DNA of 31,528 nucleotides from CAZOZP01 sp964584325 (GTDB taxonomy: Bacteria; Bacteroidota; Ignavibacteria; Ignavibacteriales; Melioribacteraceae): the NCBI GenBank assembly GCA_964584325.1, contig CAZOZP010000043.1:1-31528 (forward strand). Reading direction: 5' to 3'. The notes under the pieces were generated by a model. The model made no database searches and had not been told where the DNA came from. It worked only from the letters and a program-made list of their open reading frames with translations. The translations under genes were made by a program, and so were the position numbers. Positions 23,300 through 31,528 of this stretch are shown one piece after another (the stretch's first letter is position 1; each line of letters opens with the position of its first letter).

Positions 23300-26193
23300 C
23301 GGTTCCAGAGGCCGACATTATCCGATTGGACGAATTACTAAACGGCGGTTACCTTGTTGAAGCTGATGCGTATGCTGAAAAACTTCTTCCGAAATTTCCG
23401 TTGGATAAAAATCTGCTGCTAAAAAAAATTCAAATCAGCTACTTTCTTGGAAATATGCATTCTGCTCTTGAATACATTGATAAAATGCCCGGGCATGAAT
23501 CAAATGCACAGCTGGTTTCACTTAGTGCTTCTGTACTTAAGAATTCCGGAAGAAAATCTGAAGCTATTGAGAATTACAAAAAAGCAATTGCAATTGAACC
23601 GGGTAATTATGTTCATCTTTATAATTTCGGAGTCTTTCTTGCCGGAGAAGAGCAAAACGAAGAAGCCGAAAAGTATTTCAGGAAGTGTCTTGAATTAGTA
23701 CCCGAATTTCCTCAAGCCAATTATAACCTGGGCAATCTGATGAGAATAAAAAACAGATTTGAAGAAGCACGTTTGTTTTATGAGTGTGCACTGAAATCAG
23801 ACCCCGGTTTTGAGGATGCCCTGTATAATCTTGGTGTTGTACTTGAAGAACTGCAGGATTACGATGCTTCTGAGGAGGCATATCTGAAAGTGCTTGGAAT
23901 GAATCCCTCCAATATAAAAGCAAGATGGAACTTATCGTTATTACAGCTTCTGAAAAAAGATTATTTGACAGGTTTTGCTAATTATGAAGCCAGGCTTAAG
24001 AAAAGCGATTTTCAGAGAAAATACAGCTTTACCAGATGGGACGGCTCTTCATTGAAGGGAAAACGTCTGCTTGTTTATACTGAACAGGGATTCGGGGATG
24101 CAGTTATGTTTTTACGGTTCCTGCCCTACATTGAAAAATCAGGTGCGGAAATAACTCTGGAAGTGCGACCTGAACTTGAAAAACTTTTTTCTGAATCGAC
24201 CGGAGTGAAAGTAATTGCAAGAGAAAAATTAGCTGAGCTGATTTCTTCAGGTTCAAGCGCAGTTTGTTTTGATTATGAAATTCCGCTTATGAGTCTGCCT
24301 TATGTTTATAAACTGAGTGCAGCCCTTATTCCCGCAGAGATTCCATACATTAAAACAGAGTATAAACTTCCGGAAAGTTTTTCTTCTATTATTAAGGATA
24401 AAAGACTTAAAGCAGGGATAGTCTGGAAAGGAAATCCGACACATATACGAGATGCAAAGCGGTCTTTGAATCTGAAAGATTTAATTCCGTTGCTTGCAAT
24501 CGATGGAATTAGGTTTATCAGTCTGCAGAATGCTGTCAGTAAAGAGGATATCTTCAGAGAAACAGGATTTGACGAGATAGATGTATATGCGGATAGTTTT
24601 GAAGAAATAACGGCAGTGGTTAAACATCTGGATGTTGTAATTTCTGTTGATACGGCAGTTGCTCATATTGCAGCTGCATCCGGATGCCTTACATTTATTT
24701 TGATTCCGGGGAATCCGGACTGGAGATGGGGAACTGATGGTACAACTTCTCTCTGGTATCCTTCGGCACGACTTTTCAGAGAAAAAAATAATGCCGGATT
24801 GGGCAATGTAATTGAAGAAATAAAGACGGAAATTATGAAAATGGCTGATGCAAGAAGAAATGATTACTACAATTCGGGGTTGGCGGATTTCAGAAAGAGA
24901 CAGTTTAATGCGGCTTTTGAAAACTTTATAAAAGTGCCTGAGACAGACGGGAATTATTATCTTGCCCAAAATTATGCAGGTGTGATTAAGGGAATGCAAA
25001 GATACTGGGGGGAAGCTTTAGATTTTTTCCGTCGCTCAATTGAAGTGAAACCGGATTTCCCTGATACATATATAAATACGGCAATTGTTCTTTCGGAAGC
25101 CGGAGAGCAAAAAGAAGCCGGTGAGTTTTACGGATATGCACTTAAACTTAATCCGGGAAATGCTGCCGCCTGGTTCAATTACGGTGTATTTAAACAGGAA
25201 ACCGGAATGATTGGCGAAGCTGCGGACTGTTACAAAAGAGCCTTGGAACTAAAACCGGATTATGCTTCTGCCGGCTTTAATCTTTCTTTGATGCATTTTA
25301 TGTCGGGGAATTATAAAGAAGGATATAAGTTGTATCATTGGGGATTTCTTACCGGCGACAGAGTTAAACGTGATTTGCCCGGCAAGGAATGGAAAGGCGA
25401 AAATCCCGCCGGCAAAAGAATATATGTATATTCGGATCAGGGTTTCGGTGATACTATTCATTTTGTAAGATTTCTTCCGATGCTGAAAAAAATGGGTGCT
25501 GAGGTTATTCTTGAAGTTCATCCAAAACTGATGAATCTTTTATATAAAATCGAAGGGGCGGATGAAATCTATCCTTCAAACGGGAGTTTTACAGCGGCAA
25601 CTAATTATGATTATCATATACCTCTGCTCTCATTTCCGGAATTCTTGGAATTAACTCCGGAAAGAATACCGGACGGCAGACTTAATTTATCAATCGATCC
25701 GGAGAAAACAGAATACTGGAAGCAAAGAATCGAATCAGATAAAAAGAAAATCGCATTTGTATGGTCGGGTAATCCGGATTTCCCGAAGAATCATAAAAGA
25801 GCGGCATCCTTCAAAGAATTTTCATCAATAATCACAGAAAAATTCGATTTCTACTGTCTTCAGTTCAACAAAGATAAAAGCTATACAGGAGAATTCAGTC
25901 AGGTTGGAATAAAAGATTATACTTCAGAATTAAGCGACTTTGCGGATACAGCAGCATTTCTTAAGAATATGGATCTTCTGATTTCAGTTGATACCGGAAT
26001 TGTACATCTTGCCGGTGCCATGGGTTTTCCCGCCCGGGTGCTGTTGTGGTATGTTCCGGATTGGCGATGGGGAATCTCAGGAGAGAAATGCAGTCTTTAT
26101 GAATCATTAACATTGATAAGACAACCTGTTGCAGGCGATTGGAATTCTGTTTTTAAGAAAGTATTTATAGAGTTAAATGAAAAAATTGAATAA
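23296..26193 (+). CDS. Duplicated TPR-glycosyltransferase protein (two GT9-like domains)
   Basis: 965 residues in the order TPR (about 10-235), GT-B-like domain 1 (256-512), TPR (about 525-690), GT-B-like domain 2 (707-960). Both catalytic-like halves share the same landmarks: YTEQGFGDAVMFLRFLPY and YSDQGFGDTIHFVRFLPM (261-278, 712-729), ISVDTAVAHIA and ISVDTGIVHLA (449-459, 896-906), and PDWRWG (474-479, 921-926). These match the widespread TPR-plus-GT9-like family, where one copy is usual. The duplication may give one active and one regulatory half, or bring two sites together. Start and end overlap neighbours (ATGA at 23296-23299; TAATG at 26191-26195), so translation is coupled. No signal peptide; cytosolic. 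Sugar specificity unknown. Confidence 0.8.
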   Translation: MTVPEADIIRLDELLNGGYLVEADAYAEKLLPKFPLDKNLLLKKIQISYFLGNMHSALEYIDKMPGHESNAQLVSLSASVLKNSGRKSEAIENYKKAIAIEPGNYVHLYNFGVFLAGEEQNEEAEKYFRKCLELVPEFPQANYNLGNLMRIKNRFEEARLFYECALKSDPGFEDALYNLGVVLEELQDYDASEEAYLKVLGMNPSNIKARWNLSLLQLLKKDYLTGFANYEARLKKSDFQRKYSFTRWDGSSLKGKRLLVYTEQGFGDAVMFLRFLPYIEKSGAEITLEVRPELEKLFSESTGVKVIAREKLAELISSGSSAVCFDYEIPLMSLPYVYKLSAALIPAEIPYIKTEYKLPESFSSIIKDKRLKAGIVWKGNPTHIRDAKRSLNLKDLIPLLAIDGIRFISLQNAVSKEDIFRETGFDEIDVYADSFEEITAVVKHLDVVISVDTAVAHIAAASGCLTFILIPGNPDWRWGTDGTTSLWYPSARLFREKNNAGLGNVIEEIKTEIMKMADARRNDYYNSGLADFRKRQFNAAFENFIKVPETDGNYYLAQNYAGVIKGMQRYWGEALDFFRRSIEVKPDFPDTYINTAIVLSEAGEQKEAGEFYGYALKLNPGNAAAWFNYGVFKQETGMIGEAADCYKRALELKPDYASAGFNLSLMHFMSGNYKEGYKLYHWGFLTGDRVKRDLPGKEWKGENPAGKRIYVYSDQGFGDTIHFVRFLPMLKKMGAEVILEVHPKLMNLLYKIEGADEIYPSNGSFTAATNYDYHIPLLSFPEFLELTPERIPDGRLNLSIDPEKTEYWKQRIESDKKKIAFVWSGNPDFPKNHKRAASFKEFSSIITEKFDFYCLQFNKDKSYTGEFSQVGIKDYTSELSDFADTAAFLKNMDLLISVDTGIVHLAGAMGFPARVLLWYVPDWRWGISGEKCSLYESLTLIRQPVAGDWNSVFKKVFIELNEKIE

Positions 26194-27989
26194 TGTTTTC
26201 GGATAATGTTATGGATTTAGAGAAATTAGGAATTAAAGATCCCTCCGGAGTAATCGGCAGTGATGGAATTAATCAGCTTCTTCTGTTTATTTCCCGGCTT
26301 TATAAAGATGTTTATACTGAGGCTCCGTCTTTTTCACATACGAATATTACAGACGGAGTAATAGACGGACTATTTGAAAAAAAATTGATAAAACCCGGAA
26401 TACGTGTGCTTGATGCAGGTTGCGGTATGGGTCCGGCTTTGGAAAAATTCCGTTCGCTGGGAATAGAAGCCGAAGGAATCACAATGAGCCAAGACGAGAC
26501 TGAATATTTGTCGGAGAGGAAGTTTTTGGTTCATCGAATGGATTTTTCTTTTCCCAAATTCGAACCTCACTCTTTTGACTTTGTTTGGGCAAGACATATT
26601 CTTGAACATAGTCCTTTTCCCTATTTTACACTCAACCAGTTTAATCTTATACTCAAAAATGAATCTTTGCTTTATATTGAAGTTCCGCAGGCCAATTCAC
26701 CTTTTAAGCATGAAAGTAACTATAATCACTACAGTGTATTGGGCAGAGAAATGCTCGAATCTTTGATTGAGAGAAGCGGATTTGAAATTATTGATGAATA
26801 CATCTTCGATCTTGAAGGAATGAACAAGGAGGAAGAGCATTATTATGGTTATCTATGCCGTAAAATAAAGGAAGGACTGCTTGCGTTTGAAATTAAGAAA
26901 GAAAAGGAGAAACTTTTTCTTGCCCTTTCCAAAGGTGAAAATTTCGGCTGGGGAGTGTGCAGTAAGTATCTTAATCAGGAAGTTTCTAAACTTTATGAAA
27001 ATATGGTTCAATGGGATTTCAGCGAAGAACGTGAAATTGCAAAGCAAGTAGATGGAACTGTCTTTCACGCTCTTACCGGATTTGAATTCGAGAGTATTTC
27101 CAAAATTCGGGGGAAAAGAAACATCGGCTACACTTTTTTCGAAAATGAACTTAATGAAGTTTCCGTAAAAAATGCCGCAAAGTATGACTTGGTACTCGGT
27201 GGTTCTGCCTGGAATCTTGAAAAGCTTCGGGAAAAAGGAATTATGAATTCCGAAGTGCTGATTCAGGGAATTGATCCGCTTGTATTTTTCCCCGGACAAC
27301 CTAAAAATGATAATGAATTATTCGTGATATTTTCCGGGGGCAAATTTGAATTAAGAAAAGGGCAGGACCTTGTAATTAAGGCAGTCGGAATTATGCAGCA
27401 GAGACACCCGGATGTGGTTCTCATAAATGCATGGTACAATATGTGGCCGAAATCAATGGAGCTTATGTCGGTCTCAAAACATATCGACTTTAAACTGAGA
27501 GGGGATGCACAGAACTGGTCTGAACTAATGAATAATCTCTGTGCAGATAACGGAATGGATCCGTCTAGAGTGATATCACTTAATGTTGTTCCTAATAAAG
27601 AATTGCGGGATATATATCTTAACACTGATATCGGACTGTTTCCAAACAGATGCGAAGGCGGTACCAACCTTGTTCTTATGGAATATATGGCTTCCGGCAG
27701 AAGTGTTATTGCTTCTTATAATACCGGACATAAGGATGTATTGAATGATCTTTATTCCTATCGTCTAATGAAGATGAACAATTTCAGACTTTCTGATTCA
27801 GGAGGAAATATATGGGCAGACTGGTATGAACCTGATCTTGAAGAAATTCTTGAAAAGTTGGAAACTGCTTATTCAGACAGAAGTCAGACACGAAAGAAAG
27901 GTGTAGTAGCCGGTGAGATAATGAAGCAATTTACTTGGAAAAACAGCGCACATAAACTTCTCGAAGTGCTTGGGATAGAGCCGGATTAA
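26193..27989 (+). CDS. Fusion of SAM methyltransferase and GT4 glycosyltransferase
   Basis: The 598 residues hold an N-terminal methyltransferase domain (about 50-230; VLDAGCGMG at 72-80, FVWARHILEHSPFP at 130-143, as in class I enzymes). A middle linker with a GT-B N-lobe-like part follows (about 230-375). The GT4 C-lobe is about 378-598: FSGGKFELRKGQDLV (380-394) and RCEGGTNLVLMEYMASG (486-502, the donor-binding E-x8-E). Such fusions occur in lipopolysaccharide and protein-glycosylation loci. The ATG overlaps the previous stop by 1 bp (TAATG). A downstream ATG at 26208 is possible. It is followed 3 bp later by an rRNA methyltransferase gene. Substrate unknown, but likely the same glycan as its neighbours. 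Confidence 0.78.
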   Translation: MFSDNVMDLEKLGIKDPSGVIGSDGINQLLLFISRLYKDVYTEAPSFSHTNITDGVIDGLFEKKLIKPGIRVLDAGCGMGPALEKFRSLGIEAEGITMSQDETEYLSERKFLVHRMDFSFPKFEPHSFDFVWARHILEHSPFPYFTLNQFNLILKNESLLYIEVPQANSPFKHESNYNHYSVLGREMLESLIERSGFEIIDEYIFDLEGMNKEEEHYYGYLCRKIKEGLLAFEIKKEKEKLFLALSKGENFGWGVCSKYLNQEVSKLYENMVQWDFSEEREIAKQVDGTVFHALTGFEFESISKIRGKRNIGYTFFENELNEVSVKNAAKYDLVLGGSAWNLEKLREKGIMNSEVLIQGIDPLVFFPGQPKNDNELFVIFSGGKFELRKGQDLVIKAVGIMQQRHPDVVLINAWYNMWPKSMELMSVSKHIDFKLRGDAQNWSELMNNLCADNGMDPSRVISLNVVPNKELRDIYLNTDIGLFPNRCEGGTNLVLMEYMASGRSVIASYNTGHKDVLNDLYSYRLMKMNNFRLSDSGGNIWADWYEPDLEEILEKLETAYSDRSQTRKKGVVAGEIMKQFTWKNSAHKLLEVLGIEPD

Positions 27990-27992
27990 CTT

Positions 27993-28742
27993 ATGCTCAC
28001 AAAAAATGAACTGAAATATTATTCTTCGCTTCTTAATAAAAAGCATAGAAAACTGGAACATAAGTTTGTAACAGAAGGAAGAAAACTTATTTCTGAAGCA
28101 CTTGGGTCAGGACTAAGTTGTGAAATAGTTCTTATTAATAAAGATTATGAAGATGATGATTACGAGTTCATACCTCGGGTCTCTCGAAAAGCAAGGGTAG
28201 AATATCTTGAAGACAGAGATTTCAGGAAAGTTGCAGATACAGAGAATCCGCAAGGTATAGCTGCAGTTTTCAAAACTAAAAATCCTGAGCCGATTAAGGA
28301 TGAAAAACTAATTGTTGCATTGGAGAGTGTAAGTGATCCGGGTAACTTGGGAACCATTCTCCGGACTTGCGACTGGTTCGGAATCGGAAGTGTTATTGCC
28401 AGCAGAGATACCTGCGAATTATATAATCCGAAAGTAATTCGCTCGGCAATGGGATCTGCATTCCGAATGAACATAGTTTACTCTGAAAATTTTCTTGAAA
28501 AACTCGAAGAAATGAAACATAAGGGATATGAGATTTTGACTGCCGACTTAAACGGAGAGTCTGTATTTGAGATTATACCTGCTGCTAAAAGATTGCTTGT
28601 ACTTTCAAATGAAGCCTCCGGACCCGCTGAAGAAGTACTTGGGATTTCAGATAGAATTGTATCAATTCCCGGAAAAGGTAAAGCTGAAAGTCTGAATGTT
28701 TCTGTTGCAGCCGGAATACTTATGGCGGAACTTACAAGATAA
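27993..28742 (+). CDS. TrmH/SpoU-family RNA 2'-O-methyltransferase (RlmB-like)
   Basis: Methylates a 2'-hydroxyl of rRNA or tRNA using SAM. The 249 residues have the N-terminal substrate-binding domain (about 1-95; KFVTEGRKLISEAL) and the SPOUT knot domain. Its three family motifs are intact: SDPGNLGTILRT (114-125), LSNEASGP (204-211) and IPGKGKAESLNVSVA (225-239). The catalytic Arg (in motif 1) and the final Asn are present. Start ATG lies 3 bp after the previous stop. It is a housekeeping-type gene embedded in the glycan cluster. The exact target (for example 23S G2251 for RlmB) cannot be told from sequence alone. Confidence 0.9.
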   Translation: MLTKNELKYYSSLLNKKHRKLEHKFVTEGRKLISEALGSGLSCEIVLINKDYEDDDYEFIPRVSRKARVEYLEDRDFRKVADTENPQGIAAVFKTKNPEPIKDEKLIVALESVSDPGNLGTILRTCDWFGIGSVIASRDTCELYNPKVIRSAMGSAFRMNIVYSENFLEKLEEMKHKGYEILTADLNGESVFEIIPAAKRLLVLSNEASGPAEEVLGISDRIVSIPGKGKAESLNVSVAAGILMAELTR

Positions 28743-28813
28743 AATTTTAAGTTAGGTTTTGACTGCCTCTGATTTTTATTTAAATTGTAATAAAAATTTT
28801 ACGGAATAATCAT

Positions 28814-30268
28814 TTGATATCAATAGACTTTCTTATTCTGATAGCATCAATTCTTTTACTGATAAGCATACTCCTTTCAAAAATGCTCGATAACATAGGT
28901 ATTCCGACACTTCTGCTCTTTATAGGCGTCGGGATTCTTGCCGGTTCGGAAGGCCTGGGAGGAATTGAGTTTTCTGATGCTAAAATGGCACAGTCAATTG
29001 GTATAATCTCCTTAATTTTCATTCTGTTTTCCGGCGGCTTGGATACAAATTGGAAAGAATCCGTGCCGGTTATGAAACCTGCATTTGCACTAGCATCAAT
29101 CGGCGTTGTAATTACTGCAGTAATTGTAGCGGTTTTTGTGATGATTGTATTTAATACTTCTTTTTTATGGGGACTTCTTGTCGGTTCGATTGTATCTTCA
29201 ACAGATGCCGCTGCTGTATTTTCAATACTTAGAGCAGGCAATGTTGGGTTAAAAGGGAAAGTAAAACCTCTTCTTGAACTCGAATCCGGCAGTAACGATC
29301 CGATGGCAGTTTTTCTTACTATCGGAACTATTGAGCTGATTTTAAATCCGGAAAAAACAATTCTCAGTACATTCCTGCTGTTTGTAATGCAAATAGGCCT
29401 GGGCGGATTCGCGGGTTTTGCCGGCGGAAAACTTATGGCTCTGTTGGTGAACAAACTGAAATTCTTCTACGAAGGAATTTATCCCGTTTTCGCTTTGGCA
29501 CTGGCATTGTTTATTTATTCATTCAGCGCGGTTTTAGGCGGGAGCGGGTTCCTTGCCATATATATAGCAGGAGTAATTTTAGGTAACGATCAATTTGTTC
29601 ATAAACGAGCACTTATCAGATTTTTTGACGGACTTGCTGTTCTAAGTCAGATTTCAATGTTTCTTACTCTCGGATTATTACTGTTCCCTTCACAATTATT
29701 AGAAGTTACTTTCGGCGGAATAATGCTTAGCATTGTTCTGATGTTCATTGCAAGGCCGGTAAGCGTTCTTTTAACTATGATTCCTTTTAAGTTTTCATTC
29801 AGGGAAAAGATATTCGTTTCCTGGATTGGATTAAGAGGGGCAGTTCCGGTTATTCTTGCAACTTTTCCTTTGATAATGGGAATTGAGAACTCAGATCTAA
29901 TTTTTAATCTGGTATTCTTTATTGTTCTTACTTCTGCAATTCTTCAGGGATGGTCTATAAATGCATTCGCCCGGCTTCTTAAACTTTCTGAACCATTGCC
30001 GAAAAAGATAAGAATCCCGATAGAATTCAGTTCAAGCAAGGATGATGAAACGGATTTAATAGAATTTATGGTTCCGTTTAATTCTTCAATGGCCGGAAAA
30101 CAAATAGTTGAACTGAATTTCCCTAACGATAGCAGAATAGTACTTATTGTTCGTGACGAGAAAAATATTGTTCCCGGCGGAGGTACTGTTTTGGAAGAAG
30201 GCGACATACTTTCAATTCTTGTTAATAAAGGCAGTTCGGATCAGTTAAAGAAAATCTTCACCGGATAA
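28814..30268 (+). CDS. NhaP2-like K+(Na+)/H+ antiporter (CPA1 family) with TrkA-C domain
   Basis: Inner-membrane cation/proton antiporter. The 484 residues have about twelve helices (1-390). NhaP2-type landmarks are LLLFIGVGILAGSEGLGGI, SSTDAAAVFSIL (acidic ion-binding region), ELESGSNDPMAVFLT and WIGLRGAVPVILA. A cytoplasmic TrkA-C/RCK-C domain (about 400-484) follows, as in NhaP2/CvrA. The start is TTG at 28814 (no ATG until codon 24, which would cut the first helix), with GGA 10 bp upstream. It follows a 71-bp gap after the RNA methyltransferase, so it may have its own promoter; none is clear. Its link with glycan synthesis is not obvious. The next gene starts 2 bp after its stop. Confidence 0.88.
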   Translation: MISIDFLILIASILLLISILLSKMLDNIGIPTLLLFIGVGILAGSEGLGGIEFSDAKMAQSIGIISLIFILFSGGLDTNWKESVPVMKPAFALASIGVVITAVIVAVFVMIVFNTSFLWGLLVGSIVSSTDAAAVFSILRAGNVGLKGKVKPLLELESGSNDPMAVFLTIGTIELILNPEKTILSTFLLFVMQIGLGGFAGFAGGKLMALLVNKLKFFYEGIYPVFALALALFIYSFSAVLGGSGFLAIYIAGVILGNDQFVHKRALIRFFDGLAVLSQISMFLTLGLLLFPSQLLEVTFGGIMLSIVLMFIARPVSVLLTMIPFKFSFREKIFVSWIGLRGAVPVILATFPLIMGIENSDLIFNLVFFIVLTSAILQGWSINAFARLLKLSEPLPKKIRIPIEFSSSKDDETDLIEFMVPFNSSMAGKQIVELNFPNDSRIVLIVRDEKNIVPGGGTVLEEGDILSILVNKGSSDQLKKIFTG

Positions 30269-30270
30269 AA

Positions 30271-31244
30271 ATGAAAATTGCATTTCATTCAAATTCTATA
30301 TCCTTCCGCGGTACGGAAGTTGCACTTTATGATTATGCCCATTATAATGAAGAGATACTTGGCAACAAATCAATAATAATAATTCCTGAAAGGGCATCTG
30401 AAAAGGTGCCTGATGCGGTTCAGAAATTTGAAAAAAGGTTCGGAAAAATATTATGGTACACAGACAAAAGCGATATGGACCGATTACTCAAAGAAAATGG
30501 GGTGGAAATATTTTACGCAATAAAGCAGGGAATAAACGACGGAGTATTATCAAAGGTGGCAAAGAACTGCATACATTCTGTATTTGGCGAGCTTGAACCG
30601 CACGGTGATGTTTATGCCGTAATATCAGAATGGATGAGCAGAGCTTACTCAGAAGGTAAAATAGATTTTGTACCTCATATAGTTCAGCTTCCTGATGTGA
30701 CCCTGCATTTCAGAGATTATTTGGGGATACCTCCTGAAGCGGTAGTATTCGGGCGTTACGGCGGCAATGATACTTTCGACCTCGAATTTGTACACGAAGT
30801 TATAAAAAAGATTGTATCTGATTTTCAGGATAAGTACTTCATTTTTATGAACACAAATGATTTTCTAAAGGGAATGTCGCACCCCAACATAAAATTTCTT
30901 GCCGGAAGTTCGGATATGAAAGTAAAAACGGCATTTATAAATACTTGCGATGCAATGCTTCATGCCCGTTTAAGAGGAGAAACATTCGGTCTGGCAGTAG
31001 GGGATCATTAAGAAATAAACCGGTTATAACCTTTGCGCGTTCTCCCGAGCAGGCTCATTTATGGCATCTCAGAGAAAAAGGCATATATTATTATGATCAT
31101 TATCAGCTTTATCATATACTTGCATCATTCAAACCGATGCCGATATACGATTACAATGCATTCAGATATGATTTCACTCCTGAAGTAGTTATGCGAAAAT
31201 TCAATAAAGTGTTTATTGACGGCATTCCCAATCAACCCCTTTAA
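30271..31244 (+). pseudogene. Glycosyltransferase (GT4-like) broken by a frameshift
   Basis: The first frame gives 246 residues: a GT-B-type N-lobe (MKIAFHSNSISFRGTEVAL) and the beginning of the donor lobe, ending HARLRGETFGLAVG-D-H-stop at 31009-31011. The other frame from about 31005 continues S-L-R-N-K-P-V-I-T-F and runs to a stop at 31242-31244. Related proteins read AVGEFS-(x)-(K/R)NKPVIT here (from memory). A loss of 4 bases after GGGGA (31000-31004) would explain the shift, giving about 325 residues if repaired. The GGGG run also allows a sequencing or assembly error, or less likely a programmed shift. It follows the antiporter by 2 bp and ends the plus-strand cluster. No functional C-terminal donor lobe in the main frame. 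Confidence 0.75.
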
Positions 31245-31285
31245 GAATCGTAACGCGTGACAAGTGACAGAGTGTGTTCTCAAGG

Positions 31286-31306
31286 TGCCTGAGGCTCTCG
31301 AAGGCA
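31286..31306. repeat. Palindrome resembling the dispersed CTTCGAcAGGCTCAGG-type repeat
   Basis: TGCCT (31286-31290) pairs with AGGCA (31302-31306), and GAG (31291-31293) with CTC (31297-31299) around a three-base loop, leaving a 2-base bulge. The minus strand reads TTCGAGAGCCTCAGGC, close to the CTTCGAcAGGCTCAGG intergenic repeat known from many bacterial genomes. The match is from memory. Confidence 0.45.
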
Positions 31307-31451
31307 TAAATGGGAATTTACCACAAAATTACAACGGCACAAAGGGGGAATTACAACCGGAAATCCGCCATTGTCCTACGAAAACCGATTGATTGAACCG
31401 GGAGAAAGAAAAGCATACAGAGAAGTACATGGTTAATCGGGAGTGTTAATA

Positions 31452-31525
31452 ATTTTGTTTTATGGGTTTTTTGAACCCAAATTTGTCATTGAGGAAGAAA
31501 GTAATGACAAATCGCCTAACAAAAT
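31452..31525. repeat. Three-stem palindromic element
   Basis: An outer pairing ATTTTGTT (31452-31459) with AACAAAAT (31518-31525) encloses two hairpins. One is TGGGTT/AACCCA (31463-31468 and 31474-31479). The other is a perfect 10-bp stem ATTTGTCATT/AATGACAAAT (31481-31490 and 31503-31512) with a 12-base loop. The second hairpin recalls GTCATT-type dispersed repeats. The arrangement looks like a cruciform or cloverleaf in DNA or RNA. Confidence 0.45.
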
Positions 31526-31528
31526 CTA

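Larger units (their letters stand above)
31245..31528. other. Repeat-containing intergenic stretch with no intact gene
   Basis: 284 bp with several stops in every frame, so no real gene is supported. A frame at about 31297-31437 is open for roughly 46 codons but has no start codon or recognisable family; it could be a remnant. At least three palindromic elements lie here (31286-31306, 31463-31479, 31481-31512), plus an outer pairing 31452-31459 with 31518-31525. Composition looks richer in G and C from 31245 to about 31400 than in the neighbouring genes. Confidence 0.5.

Noticed and set aside
23296..26193. Reading the TPR-GT protein as an O-GlcNAc transferase (GT41)
   Set aside because: The catalytic halves carry the QGFGD, SVDTxxxH and PDWRWG motifs of the GT9-like TPR family, not those of GT41.
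28772..28797. Perfect 9-bp inverted repeat ATTTTTATT/AATAAAAAT before the NhaP2-like gene
   Set aside because: Made only of A and T in an AT-rich gap; such repeats arise by chance and there is no G/C stem to support a terminator.
31297..31437. Open frame of about 46 codons near the right end
   Set aside because: No start codon, no recognised motif, and it lies in a repeat-rich stretch; length is compatible with chance. Kept only as a possible remnant in the intergenic entry.

Overview
The window is AT-rich bacterial DNA that most resembles a member of the Ignavibacteria/Chlorobi-Bacteroidota lineage. The main evidence is a short primary sigma factor (286 residues, no region 1.1) of the Bacteroidota type. 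Several upstream regions also carry promoter-like sequences close to TTG-N19-21-TAnnTTTG, the promoter form known from that group. Outer-membrane-type and LytTR/LiaF-like genes fit the same placement. The lineage call is inference from protein character only. No rRNA, tRNA, CRISPR array or intact mobile element was seen.

Layout, left to right. Positions 1-74 hold the last codons of a plus-strand gene. It converges on a potABC polyamine-type ABC transporter operon (minus), and a strongly folded sequence lies between the two. Next on the minus strand come the primary sigma factor, a 7TM-receptor/SpoIIE-phosphatase-like protein with a damaged catalytic motif, and a three-gene cassette: LiaF-like membrane protein, LytS-type kinase, LytTR regulator. 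These are followed by an MsbA-like ABC exporter and an ArsR-type regulator fused to DUF2087 and a degenerate GIY-YIG-like domain. A divergent intergenic region holds two copies of an operator-like palindrome around a good promoter match. Reading right from it are a small secreted/outer-membrane protein and a membrane-anchored deacetylase-like protein. Their transcripts meet a minus-strand block encoding a two-subunit M16 peptidase and a KefB-like antiporter.

From 18683 to 31244 all genes lie on the plus strand, mostly with 0-14 bp gaps or 1-4 bp overlaps. They are a SAM methyltransferase, a TPR protein of five large repeats, a GT2-TPR glycosyltransferase, a protein with a duplicated TPR-GT9-like module, a methyltransferase-GT4 fusion, an RlmB/TrmH-type rRNA methyltransferase, an NhaP2-like antiporter, and a frameshifted glycosyltransferase. 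This reads as a glycan or protein-glycosylation cluster in which TPR arrays probably handle acceptors, with two housekeeping-type genes embedded.

The last 284 bp hold no intact gene. They contain dispersed-repeat-like palindromes directly after the broken glycosyltransferase. The most unusual items are the regulator fusion with its paired operators, the duplicated TPR-glycosyltransferase architecture, the SpoIIE-like protein lacking a metal-ligand Asp, and the repeat-rich right end.
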